Origin: Eublepharis macularius
Lineage: Eukaryota; Chordata; Lepidosauria; Squamata; Eublepharidae
Direction: 5' to 3'
NCBI RefSeq assembly: GCF_028583425.1
Contig: NC_072791.1
Location: 198,996,311 to 199,060,310, forward strand
DNA: 64,000 nt
Position 1 is the stretch's first letter. Every line of letters begins with the position of its first letter. The translations under genes and the position numbers were made by a program. The notes under the pieces were generated by a model. That model was not told the origin of the DNA and did no database searches. It saw only the letters and a list, made by a program, of their open reading frames with translations. This document shows, one piece after another, positions 32,930 to 43,000 of this stretch.

Positions 32930-34718
32930 TTTCTACAGATCATGAACTCCTCTGGTTAACCTCCCAAATTACAAAGGACAGATTGTTTGAATGGCAATAT
33001 GAAACTGAACTGAGAGGTCAAGAATGAGGGGGGAAATCATTAATTTTGAATTTCAGATTTCTGTGTCAAGCCAAGATCTATTAATTCCAGAGAAAGGAAT
33101 GCCATCAGCTGAGGCTTCCAAAATCAAAATACAGTCTAAAGTGTCCATTCAATCCATGTAGTAACAAGGTACATTCTGTGATGATGCCAAAGGTTAGCAT
33201 GCAGCGAGCAAAGAGAACAGGAGATATCAGGGCAGACCGGTGCCAGATACGCCTGGGGAAAGGGGTGTGTGTGTTAATGAGCTATTACTGCAAACTAGAA
33301 GTGAACAGGAGCTATAATTTATCACTGCAATGGGAAACTGATGGAGAAAGTGGCATTAAGAATTAGAAGTATAAATAGCGCTTTTGCGAGTTTTTAACTT
33401 TCCTTTGGGATTTCCCCTCGCACCTCTGGTTTGACTCGTTCAACCGAATTCTCAGTAGCCATTTCCTTGCTTTCGTTTCTTCTGCATGATAAAAAAATAA
33501 ATAAATAAAACAGTTTGCAGAAGGGAAATATGCTTTTTATTTTGAAAAATCTTCCATCGCTCCCCACCCCCCACCCCTCTCTGGCATCACATATAATCAG
33601 CTGCATTGTATATTCTAGATTCCCATTTTTGCCCATCATATTTTTTTTAAGGCAGCTCTGGAGCTCCTGTGGGTCTTATGTTTCATTCTCTCGCTTTGTT
33701 GCAACTCGAGTTCCAACTGGCTCTGTGCTGACAGCGTCTTGCAATGCCCTCTGCTAATGGTCCGTGGTAGCACTTCAGATCTGAATTGCTCAGTGGCATG
33801 TTGGCTTTTTTGTTGCTTTCTCGGTGGGGTATTTCACATATTTCTTCTCTGCCCATTCTTCCACTGGCAACGACAGAAAATGGAGGGCTGCTTCATTTAT
33901 ATAGTTTGTCATTTTCAAAAGAAAATGTAAAAGCAAGCTTGTGAGCTCTTAATCTGTCTGTGCAGTTTGATTCCTGTGTAATGGCGATTCATTATACTAC
34001 TGATACATTGCAAGTTACATGCCAACTGCACCACACGGTCACCATTTTCACCACATGTTTATAGCTATAAAAATGTAGATTTCTGGTAAATTAAAGCATA
34101 TCATACAGATATATACAGAAACGTCCTTCATAGACACAATACATAAATATTGCCACTACTTTTGTTTCTTTTTTCCTAATCAATGTTTATGTCATTAGAC
34201 CCAACCAACGTTTCTGAGAGGAAAAATTCTTAATTACAAAGTTACACAGATAGATTTAAGGATAAAGATTTCAGTTTTTCGAGTAAAATAATGGTATTCA
34301 AATGTCAGCCAGCCTGGAGTAAAAGTTTATTTGAGCGAGTGCCCCAACACACTATTATGCAAAAGAAGGTGAAAACGCTGAATAACAGAAGATATTCCAA
34401 AGAGATTTGTGAAGAGTGTACTAAGGACTGCAGCAAATGTAAATATGGGCTTCATATGGGGAAGGAAGTAGGAGGAAGGAAGTAAATACTTAGCTGCTAT
34501 CCAAGTCTGGAAGAAGCCAAGCTTCGCTGGCACCAATACACCCATGTGTAAATTTATCACAAGCAGCTATTCCACGTTCTACAAACTAGGGCCCAATAAG
34601 GAATCATGGAGTAAAATGTTAGAAAATTTGGAATCTCAATCCCCGAACTCCAGAATCTCAGTTCTCACAGGCTTAACGTGGTTGATTCCTTCCGCCTTTC
34701 CCCTTTAACTGCCATTCA
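32930..34718. other. Repeat-poor stretch without a recognised gene
   Basis: This is one of the few long parts without obvious transposons. Open frames of 60-81 codons show no domain. It may hold conserved non-coding DNA, which needs a cross-species alignment to see. Confidence 0.4.
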
Positions 34719-35527
34719 GAGCCAAACTACAAGGGACGCCTGACACGGGAAGGACATGTGTCGGTTTCCCACAAGTTTTAATGGGAAATGTAGTGAGTGC
34801 ACTGGCCGTGTCGAGCAAGAGGAAGCGCCAGCTCGTGCACTTGATGTACAGCCATGAATATCATCCCAATGACAGCCATAAGCAGCTCTCACAGGCCAGG
34901 GACCAGCCGGGCAGTGGCTCATTAAGTGAAGGTGTGGCGGACAGCGGCTGCCTGTGCTTGCCCAGTGTCTGCCTTGGGCGGAGGAGAGCCAGGCCGCAGA
35001 GAGCTGGGCCATGGAGCAGCTGGATGCTGTGGGCACTGCCTCTCAGAGTGGGGCAGGGAGCAGGGGCCACAGCTTGGCTGGGCGGTGCATTGTGGACTGG
35101 GCTGCAGACCAGCTGGATGGCACACTCGCTTCCCCCCCAAGCTGACCCAGTCCTCAAGATGCAGTTCGGCCGGGCAGCACGTACTTGCCTGGCATCCTCC
35201 ATGGGTGGCATGGCGAGGGCTGGGCCATGGGCCAGCTGGGATGCACGTTCGCCCCTTCCCCAACCGACCCAGGCTTCAAGCTGCTGCTCAGCCAGTCAGC
35301 ACGCACTCACTGGGAACTTCCATGGGTTACACGATGAGGGTCAGCCCGTGAGCCAGCTGGGCTCTGCACTCGCCCCTCCCCCAGCCAACCCAGGCCTCAG
35401 CTGTGGCTCGGCCAGGCAGCGCACACTCTCCCAGCATCCTCCATGAGGCACAGCGAGGGTTAGGCCGTGGGCCAAAACTTGCAGGAAACGGACACATGTC
35501 CTCCGCATGTCAGGCATCACTTGGCTC
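34719..35527. mobile_element. Harbinger-like MITE, family H, with internal tandem repeats
   Basis: The left end is GAGCCAAACTACAAGGGACG with TCA before it. The right end is 'gcatcacttggctc' with TTA after it, so the 3-bp target site has one mismatch. 'ggacatgtgtcggtttccc' and 'ggaaacggacacatgtcc' continue the inverted repeat. Unlike copies at 22259 and 48815 its centre is expanded by a GC-rich tandem array. Confidence 0.78.
34985..35470. repeat. GC-rich tandem repeat, about 120-130 bp period
   Basis: About three and a half diverged units share 'gggccatgggccagctggg', 'tcgccccttccccaaccgac', 'cagcacgcactcac' and 'catcctccatg'. The array keeps both strands open and gives a 221-codon frame that I reject as a gene. 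Confidence 0.75.
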
Positions 35528-36290
35528 TTAGTTGTTCTCAACATTCCAAGCCTTGTAGACACAGGGCAAAGACCAGGGGAGGGGGACAATAAAACTGGAC
35601 TTTTGTTTCAATTTTTCCAAGGGAAAAATCAAGGAATCTAGGGAGTACTGGGGGGGGGGGAACTCCTATGACATATCTTCTCCTTTGGAATGAGTGGAAT
35701 TTTTTTTCAGGCAAGGTTTTACTCACTCAAAACATGTAGCATAATTTTTTACACAAGATAATCTTCAGATAAGGACAGATAATTTCTATGGATAATGCAG
35801 ACATATACAACTTATTTTCAAGGATACATTTAAATGTGAGTAATTTTGGCAACAATTATTATGCTACAATGTTTTCAATGGCAGTGCATTATTAAAGAGT
35901 TCAGTGTTTTCAATGTCATAACATTTAATTCAATATGCTAGTTCCAACTTCCTACTTCTACTGTATGCTTTTATCCTAATAATACATTGTTTGCCACGAA
36001 AATAGTTGCCTAATTTCAGCTTCTACCTTTTCTATCCTTCAGATGGCAAACATTAAAATATATGTGCTAAGGTAGTGTAAGCAGAGAGCAGTTTTCGGCT
36101 CTCTCAAGTACTGGATATATTTACAACCCTGCTTGTAGAAAACTAAGGCGTTTGTATTTCAGAATCCATAAATATACCAAACAGCACAATCTCATAGGCT
36201 AATTAAGACAAAAAATCTTTTTGAAGCAGTAAAATAAGTTTAGGTTTGATAAAAATGTAAGTATTTCATATATTTCAATTTCTATTTTTT
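35528..36290. other. Unassigned AT-rich stretch
   Basis: No feature recognised. Confidence 0.4.
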
Positions 36291-36298
36291 CCTCAACC

Positions 36299-36691
36299 CA
36301 CTGCCAGCGCCAGGGTTTGTGGCACCTGAAACTATCACGCACTCGCACACAGCGCGCGCATGCCACAGACTGCGCGATGACATCATCACGCAATGATGTC
36401 ATCATGCAGCGCGAGCCGGGGGCATTGGCCAGCAGACAGCTGGGGTGGGGGGTGGAGGTTGCTCCACACTCCGCGCACTACCCCAACAGTGGCTCGTGGC
36501 TGCTGCGCCTGGCTGGGGGCGTGTGGCAGCGGCGGTCGCAGCACGGGGCTGGCTGGCTGCAGCAGCTGCAGCCCAGCCACGCCAGCTCCGCGGCGCACGC
36601 CTCCACCCCTGACACCCCCTCCGGCACCCCTCTGGTGCCCTCGCGCCCCGAGACCACCACCTACCTGGCCTCAATGGGCACGCCCGCCCTG
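36299..36691 (+). mobile_element. GC-rich hAT-like element with 8-bp TSD
   Basis: CCTCAACC flanks both ends exactly (36291-36298 and 36692-36699). The left end CACTGCCAGCGCCAGGGTTT is a mutated version of the terminus seen in reverse at 11344-11363, and the right end GCACGCCCGCCCTG pairs with it weakly. It contains the perfect short palindrome GATGACATCAT...ATGATGTCATC (36376-36403). High GC creates long overlapping open frames that are not genes. Confidence 0.82.
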
Positions 36692-36918
36692 CCTCAACCC
36701 CTGCCCTCAGCCATGCTCTAAGGCTTCACCATTCCTGGATTTTTTTCTCTCTCTGCTTCTAGAGCATTTACAGTGCTTGTAAGGTTTGTTTTGGAAGTTT
36801 TGTTTTCTTCTGACTAATTTACAAAACCATATTTTTCTGCATGCCTGGGAAGTCCCCCAAGCACAAAGAAACCTCATCTTGTTTGTGGGTGGCCCTATGA
36901 CCCTGTATTATCCAAACA

Positions 36919-37117
36919 GAGTTGTCAACTCCAGGTTGGAAATTCCTGGAGATTTGGAAGGGTTGAACGGGGGGAGGGTGGGTTTATATCTCAGCAGCGT
37001 ATAATGCCATAGAGTTCACCAAAACGGCCATTTCCTCCAGCAGAACTGATTTTTCATCTGGAGATCAGCTATAATTCCAGGAGATCTCCAAATGCTACCT
37101 GGAGGTTGGTGAACCTG
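36919..37117 (+). mobile_element. hAT-like MITE, family B
   Basis: Starts 'agttgtcaactccaggttgg', contains 'aaattcctggagatttggaa' and 'gtataatgccatagagttca', and ends 'cctggaggttggtgaacctg'. Both termini are present but worn. Confidence 0.75.
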
Positions 37118-37257
37118 TATCCACACAGAGGCCAACAAAGTCAATATGAAATGTGGTGATTTGTTATGATAAAACAGCCATCTTAGTCTGCTGTTTGGTC
37201 CAATATGCTGCTTAGGCAAGACAGAGACTGTACTCATGGTACACATATCTCATAATA

Positions 37258-37411
37258 GAAAATAATAATAACAGTAATAACATTTGATTTATATATCACC
37301 CTTCAGGACAACTTAATGCCCGCTCAGACTTCAAGTGGAGGAGTGGGGAATCAAACCTGGCTCTCCAGATTAGAGTCCCGTGCTCTTAACCACTACACCA
37401 AACTGGCTCTC
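37258..37411 (-). repeat. Antisense Sauria/ACA-type SINE, internally deleted
   Basis: The AATAAT tail, 'catttgatttatatatcacc', and head 'aatcaaacctggctctccag' with 'ttaaccactacaccaaactg' are present. The middle between 'gcccgctcaga' and 'cttcaagtggagg' is missing. Confidence 0.85.
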
Positions 37412-38997
37412 AAAAAGGCTATTCAAACTTTCTAACATTTGCTACAATCTAATGCCATGCAGAGTTACTCCAGTCTAAGCCCACTGATTTAATTCTGTAT
37501 CACATCATACTGCCAAATATGTTTATGTTTGGTTCAGACAAAACAAAAACCCCTGGTTTATTTTAGCTACTATAATTAGTTGGTGAAAGAAGGACAATCA
37601 CACAAATCCTGGATTGTCTTGACAAATGCTGGTTTCATCCCTTTTGCTCTGCAGCCAGGGAATCAGTGATAACGAATACGCCGAGATTGAACCAGAATGT
37701 CTACATTCACACATCAGCCGAGCTCAGCAAGGCAAGGCGTAGCAGCTGCCAAGAGCACTCACCTGCTGTTCCCCTGACAACCCCGCCTACACCAGCCAAT
37801 GGCTGCACCGCTCCCAACAGGTAGGCAAGGGGCAAGCAGAGGTGCAGCCAATGGGGTGGGTGCAGTCCCCGCTGCTCACCAACACCCCCTCCACCAGGGA
37901 GCAGACATCCCTGCTGGGGAGAGGGGACAAAGGTAACACTGAAGGTGTGGATTGGACACCCACCCTCTTGCCCGTCCAGCCCCTATTTCTGAGGAGGGCT
38001 TGGCCAGTGGCTGCAGCTAGGCATGCCAGCAAATCCCCTCATCGCCACCGCCGCTGCCATCACCACAAGAAACAGGTTCCCCCTCCTTGAAAAGTAGGGC
38101 CAGATAGTAGGGAACTGATCTCTGTTGCCTGGAGATCAGTTGTAATTCTGGGAGATGTCCAGCTACCACCTGGAATCATTCCGCAGAGGCGGGGGGGGGG
38201 GGAGGCGCGTTCTTCAATGAGTGACAGGAATGCCCATTGGAAACCACGTGAGAGGCCAAAAGGCTGATTGGAAGTGAGGGGAATGAAAAGCACCCACAAA
38301 CTTATAGCAGCGCCACTTGAACACATTACTGCATCTCTATGATGTGAGAACGCGGGTTGGACCTCAACAGCCATGCCCCAGTCCTGGGGTAATGCACCCC
38401 CAGTGTGGACTGACAGCCCTTCCCCATGCTAGATTTCTCAAGTCCATCCCTACTTCTGCAAATGATGAAAAGGAAGGGGATGGCCAGAGGTTCCAAGATG
38501 TAACTCCACATCCTCTCATAACCCTTCAGAGGGCATAACCCTCTGGCATCGAAGCACTCTGCCTTGGGATGATTTTATCCTGTAAAGGAAGGTCAACAGG
38601 TTGGAAACCTGTTGGAAACCATGTGACACCATGTGTCAGAAGGCAACACCCATCCCTCAGGCCCCTTTCCCCAAGGTCAATGAACACCTGGTTAATTTAA
38701 CCTGTGGCCACACTTCCTCCTCTGTCAGGAGGGTTTCTGGCTGAGGGAGTCTGAACAGAGCACCCAAATGGGTAGCCGGCAGCCCCTCCCCCAATGGCTG
38801 TGTCAAGAGTAGTTTTCTGGCAACTGCCTCTGGGGCAGGCAGGGGCTGCCACCACCTCCTCCTCCCCCACCGAGCCTCACCTGAAGAAGCTAGTGGTCAG
38901 GCGAGTTCAGGTGAGGGGGCAGCCGGCACAAATCAGCAAGCCAGGTTAGCTGCTGCCCCATCTCCTTCTTACCTGTCAGTGCTCCCTTGCTCCTTAC
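37412..38997. other. Unassigned stretch with repeat debris
   Basis: It includes part of a family K MITE (37450-37490) and a partial family B MITE (38095-38176, 'ctgttgcctggagatcagtt'). A short block at 38205-38250 resembles the arms of the foldback at 9246. One member of a 41-bp direct duplication lies at 38633-38673. The GC-rich part at 37700-38090 is unidentified. Confidence 0.45.
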
Positions 38998-39096
38998 CAG
39001 GGGTCATTTCATAGAAAAAGAACTGCAGGAACTCATTAGCATAACTCATTAGCATATCTCATTAGCATATGCCACATCCCCTGACATCACCGGAAG
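38998..39096. mobile_element. hAT-like MITE, family D, left-end fragment
   Basis: CAGGGGTCATTTCATAGAAA opens the copy, followed by 'ggaactcattagcataactc' and 'catatgccacatcccctgac'. The rest is lost. Confidence 0.75.
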
Positions 39097-39097
39097 T

Positions 39098-39336
39098 GTG
39101 TCAGAAGGCAACACCCATCACTCAGGCCCCTTTCCCCAAAAATCTCCAGGTATTGCCTGAAAATAAAGCAGAATGAACTCAAAGCAGCTTACCCTCGAGA
39201 GCCAGTCCCAGCAGCCCTGCTTGCATGCACGCACGCATGCGCACGCACGCGCACTCACGAGTCACAAATGAAAATAAAGCAGCAGAATGAATTTAAAGCA
39301 GCTTACCCTCCTCTGGAGAGCCAGCCCCAGTAGCCC
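39098..39336. repeat. Local direct duplications
   Basis: A 41-bp segment starting GTGTCAGAAGGCAACACCC repeats the one at 38633-38673 with one mismatch. Next, 39160-39222 ('aaataaagcagaatgaactc', 'aaagcagcttaccctc') is repeated at 39270-39336, separated by GC-alternating DNA ('cacgcacgcatgcgcacgca'). A (CT)n run follows at 39343-39363. Confidence 0.65.
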
Positions 39337-39363
39337 GGCTTGCTCTCTCTCTCTCTCTCTCTC

Positions 39364-40395
39364 ATTCTCTCACTTGGGCCGCAGGGGCGGGGCAGGGCAG
39401 GGCGGGGCGCCAGGAGAGGGGCTTGAGTTTTCCTGTTCAATGGGCGCCTATGGGCTACACCTCCTTTTTTCGTGGTGTAACTTTCTGCCACTACAGAGGG
39501 AGTTCCCGGGCCTGGAGTGGCTTTTGAAGCGGACTAACTAGTGGCCCACCTCCCGCCCCACCCCCTCCAGCGCCGGTGTGGGAACTTGTGCTGCACTTAC
39601 ACCTCTGCCTGGCCACCAAGCATGCCCACCGGCAGCAACCTATCTGTGGTAGTGCGCCTTGGGTGGGTGCCAGCGGAGAGGGGCCGTAAGAGCCATTTAT
39701 GCCTGCACAAGCCTTAGTTCTCTCCCAGTGCATTTTCTACACCCCCCCCTCTTAGGATTGAGCTCCCCAAAGGGTCATCAGTTTTACAGCACTAAGCCAC
39801 AATGCTATTAGTATCATCACGCATATTTATATCCAAATTAAAAGTTACATGGGTGATGAAGTACTCCAACACATCACATTTTCCCGCATGATCTAATTAA
39901 AAGCCTGCGTGAGATCTGATAAAATCAGTGATCAAAGAGAAACAGTCAGTCTTCTGTTATTTTAGCAGTTTGGAGATACCATGTTGTTCCTTGTATCTGA
40001 AGCAGATAACCTTTTTAATAAATAACATGATGACCCAAAGCCCGAAGGGAGAAGAATAAAATTAAATTAAATTATAGATTTCCAAAAATGTAATTCTTTT
40101 AATTACCTCAGAGAACTCCTGTCTACTCTGTGGCAACACCACTGTAGATTTACTGTGCCTTCTCAACCCAACCCCAATTTTAATTAATTTTTAAAATGTC
40201 TTAATCTAAGCACTGAGACTGTCATTTCATTAGACATTCTAGCATTCACAAAAACTTGTTGGAAAACAACACATAGTCCATTTCTCCCTTCCATTGCTTC
40301 CTACAAGCACCAGCATTCAAAGGCACAGGGTGCCAGAAGGTCTCCTGCTACACCTGGCATCCACAGTTGAGAGAGAAATCAGAGATATCTTTTGA
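39364..40395. other. Unassigned stretch
   Basis: GC-rich up to about 39740, then AT-rich. No supported gene. Confidence 0.4.
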
Positions 40396-40843
40396 CAGAG
40401 GTCATTTCGTAGAAAAGGAGCTGGGGGAACTCATTAACATAATTCATTAGCATAACTCATTAGCATATGCCACACCCCTTGACATCACCAGAAGTCTGTC
40501 ATTAGCACAACTCATTTGCATATGCCACACCCCCTGACATCACCTATCCTGGCTGTTTTGGACCCAATCTTGGCCATTCAGGGCCGAAATTGGGTCCAAA
40601 ATGGCAAAAAGGGTCTGAAAATGGCCAAAAAGGGGCCCAAAATGGTCAGGATCGGGCTGCTGCTGAGTAGGAGAGTCATCCACCACCCGTCAGAGGCCTG
40701 ATTTGGGCTGTTTAGGCCCCAATCCAGGCTGAAATGGGCCCCAAATGGCCAAGAGTCAGGTGGGCAGGGCTACCTGACATGTGACCTCTTTGGGGAACTG
40801 CCAGAACTGCGTTCCTGCGTGTTTCCCCTCGAAATGAGCCCTG
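40396..40843. mobile_element. hAT-like MITE, family D, copy 3
   Basis: The ends are CAGAGGTCATTTCGTAG and CTCGAAATGAGCCCTG. The 8-bp target duplication TCTTTTGA is perfect (40388-40395, 40844-40851). The left part contains a duplicated 'gcatatgccacacccc' block compared with copy 1. Confidence 0.88.
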
Positions 40844-41189
40844 TCTTTTGAGGTTGTTGTTGCTATGAAGAAAATTCGATATATTGCCTCTTTCCTGTAG
40901 TTACCTGATACCAGCTTTATTTGAATCTGCTGAAAACACAATGGAGGCTTGAACAGGACTTAACACCATGTCTTGTTGCATTCTCTCTACTTCAAACCTC
41001 TTTAAAACATTTTTGTAACATCCAGCCTGAAGAACAGTTCTGGGCTCACCCACTGTCCTTGGGTTGATGTTAATAAAAGGTATTACATGGATTGTGTTCT
41101 TATTGATTTATTGATTGATTGGACTGACGAGGCTGAAAACAATGTTTTCAGACAATGAAAACTTCATTAATTAAAAAGGACAATTTGCA

Positions 41190-42110
41190 CTTGTCCGGGG
41201 ATGGGCCTCCCCTCCCTCAACCAGAGCACCCCCCGCCCCCCCGGCGGACCCTCGACTCACCTGGAGGCAGGGGAGAGATGGCGATAAAGCGGCAGCAACG
41301 GAGAAACGAGCACGGCCCAAGCGGCGCCGCCAGGAGACCTGCCCGCCGCCGCCGCCACCAAGCTGTGGCTAGAGCCCGTGCGCTGCTGTGGGGAGAGGGA
41401 GGCCCTGAAGGCAAAGCGCCCAGCGGCACGGTGGCAAGCGGGCCAAGCGGCCCGGGCCTGGCAGCGGCAGCGCCACAAATGCGGGGCCTTGGCCCAGCAG
41501 CCTGCGAGGCCCGGCGAAGGCCCACGTCCCCAGCTGCGGGAGGGGCGGAGGCCAGCTGGGACGCCAGCCGCCAATAGGCCCGCGAGCCTGTCAACCGGGC
41601 CGGCCGCCAGGGTAGGCCCAGTGGGGAGCAAGGGGGTGGGAGGCACGGAGAGCACCAGGTGCCGCGAGGCACAGGGACCTCAGACCGGGTGAGGGTGGGG
41701 CCAGGTGCTTGGGCCAGCGTTAGCCCAGGTAATTGGGATCACCTTGGGGGCTGGCAGTTGGGGAGCGGGGTGGGGCTTCCCCTAGAGGGTGGGGATAAAA
41801 GGAGTCCAAGGCTCCCTGGCTGGGGAGGAAAAGACAGGGAGGCGGGCCCTTACGTAAGGACTGCACCCTGAGGCTGTGTGCTGTGGGAACGGGCTGCTGT
41901 AACCACCCTAACAGATGCTGGTCATCTGAGGCCAACCTAAGGAAGCCAGGAGCGTCTGCCAGCTCATGGGCCGTAGGCACGGCCTTGGAGGGACCCTGTC
42001 CCCAGGACCCAACAAACACCCGGAGGTGTCGGCCCGGCCATGACAGATCTGCCAGGCGCCGCCCACACGGCCAGCAGGGGACGTCACACCACTCTTTAGC
42101 AGTACCCCCA
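41190..42110. other. GC- and CpG-rich stretch, unidentified
   Basis: The base composition changes sharply here. It contains CCG repeats ('cccgccgccgccgccacc'), and a TATA-like GATAAAAGGAG at about 41795. Overlapping open frames of 100-150 codons occur on both strands but none shows a domain. It could be a CpG island, an LTR-like promoter region of a retroelement, or a GC-rich MITE interior. Confidence 0.4.
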
Positions 42111-42369
42111 AATTACTACCTCTAAGGGCCACCATACTCTGCCCAACAGTAAGGCATCCTTGCTGGCAGTGTCCAAGCATTTTAATTTACACACACCACT
42201 CTTGCAGAGGATAAAGCCACCAGTAGCTGATGGCAATAACAACCCAGCATAGTGGGATACTTGTGAAGCGGAGAGAAGGGGACATGTTGTATCAGCAATG
42301 TTTTAGAGCAGGAAGGTTCATGATGGAGGCTGCTGCTGCAATTTTAAACAAGCGCCTTCATGCCCGTGC

Positions 42370-43000
42370 CTCTTTCCTAAGAATATAATGAGCCCAGCTG
42401 GATCAGACCAATGGCCATCTAATCCAGCATCCCGTTTCCCAAAGTGGCCGACCATCCGAAGGCCCCATGCAAGAGCATAGAAATCAAAGCCTCTCAGTGA
42501 TCCTGTACCCACCCACCCCAAGTAGCATGTAGAGGTATACTCAGGGCTTTTTTTCTGGGAAAAGAGGTGGTGGAACTCAGTGGGTTGCCCTGGGAGAAAA
42601 TGGTCACATGGCTGGTGGCCCCGCCCCCTGTTCTCCAGACAGAGGGGAGTTGAGATTGCAATCTCAACTCCCCTCTGTCTGGAGATCAGGGGGCGGGGCC
42701 ACCAGCCATGTGACCATTTTCAAGAGGTTCCGGAACTCCGTTCCCCCGCATTCCCCCTGAAAAAAAGCTCTGGGTATACTCCTCCAGATCATGAATGTTC
42801 CACATAGCTACCAAGGCTAATGGCCAGTGATGGACCATAACAGCCAACAATTTCTCCCCTGTTAAAGCTGTCTAACTTAGCAGCCATCACCATATCCTGG
42901 GGCAATGAGTTCCACAAGGCAGTTGGTCGGGGTGAAAAAGTGTTTTCTTTTGTCTGCCCTGAATCTACTGGCAGGTCCATCTGCTTTCGTTGCTTCACAA
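42370..43000 (+). repeat. Old interspersed repeat split by a hAT MITE
   Basis: 'agcccagctggatcagacca', 'catctaatccagcatcccg', then, after the MITE, 'gttaaagctgtctaacttag' and 'ggggcaatgagttccacaag' are parts of a widespread amniote interspersed repeat whose name I will not guess. The Penelope element follows directly. Confidence 0.6.
42542..42772. mobile_element. hAT MITE, family C, copy 4
   Basis: CAGGGCTTTTTTTCTGGG and CTGAAAAAAAGCTCTG are the ends. GGTATACT is duplicated perfectly (42534-42541, 42773-42780). The interior is symmetrical around 'gagattgcaatctc'. Confidence 0.9.

Noticed and set aside
34781..35446. 221-codon plus-strand open frame
   Set aside because: It lies in the GC-rich tandem array of a MITE. 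Both strands are open because of base composition.
41155..41577. 140-codon frame rich in Ala, Arg and Pro
   Set aside because: GC-driven composition with equally long antisense frames and no recognisable domain.
41780..41810. TATA-like box as proof of an LTR
   Set aside because: No paired LTR, TG...CA ends or target duplication could be found by eye.
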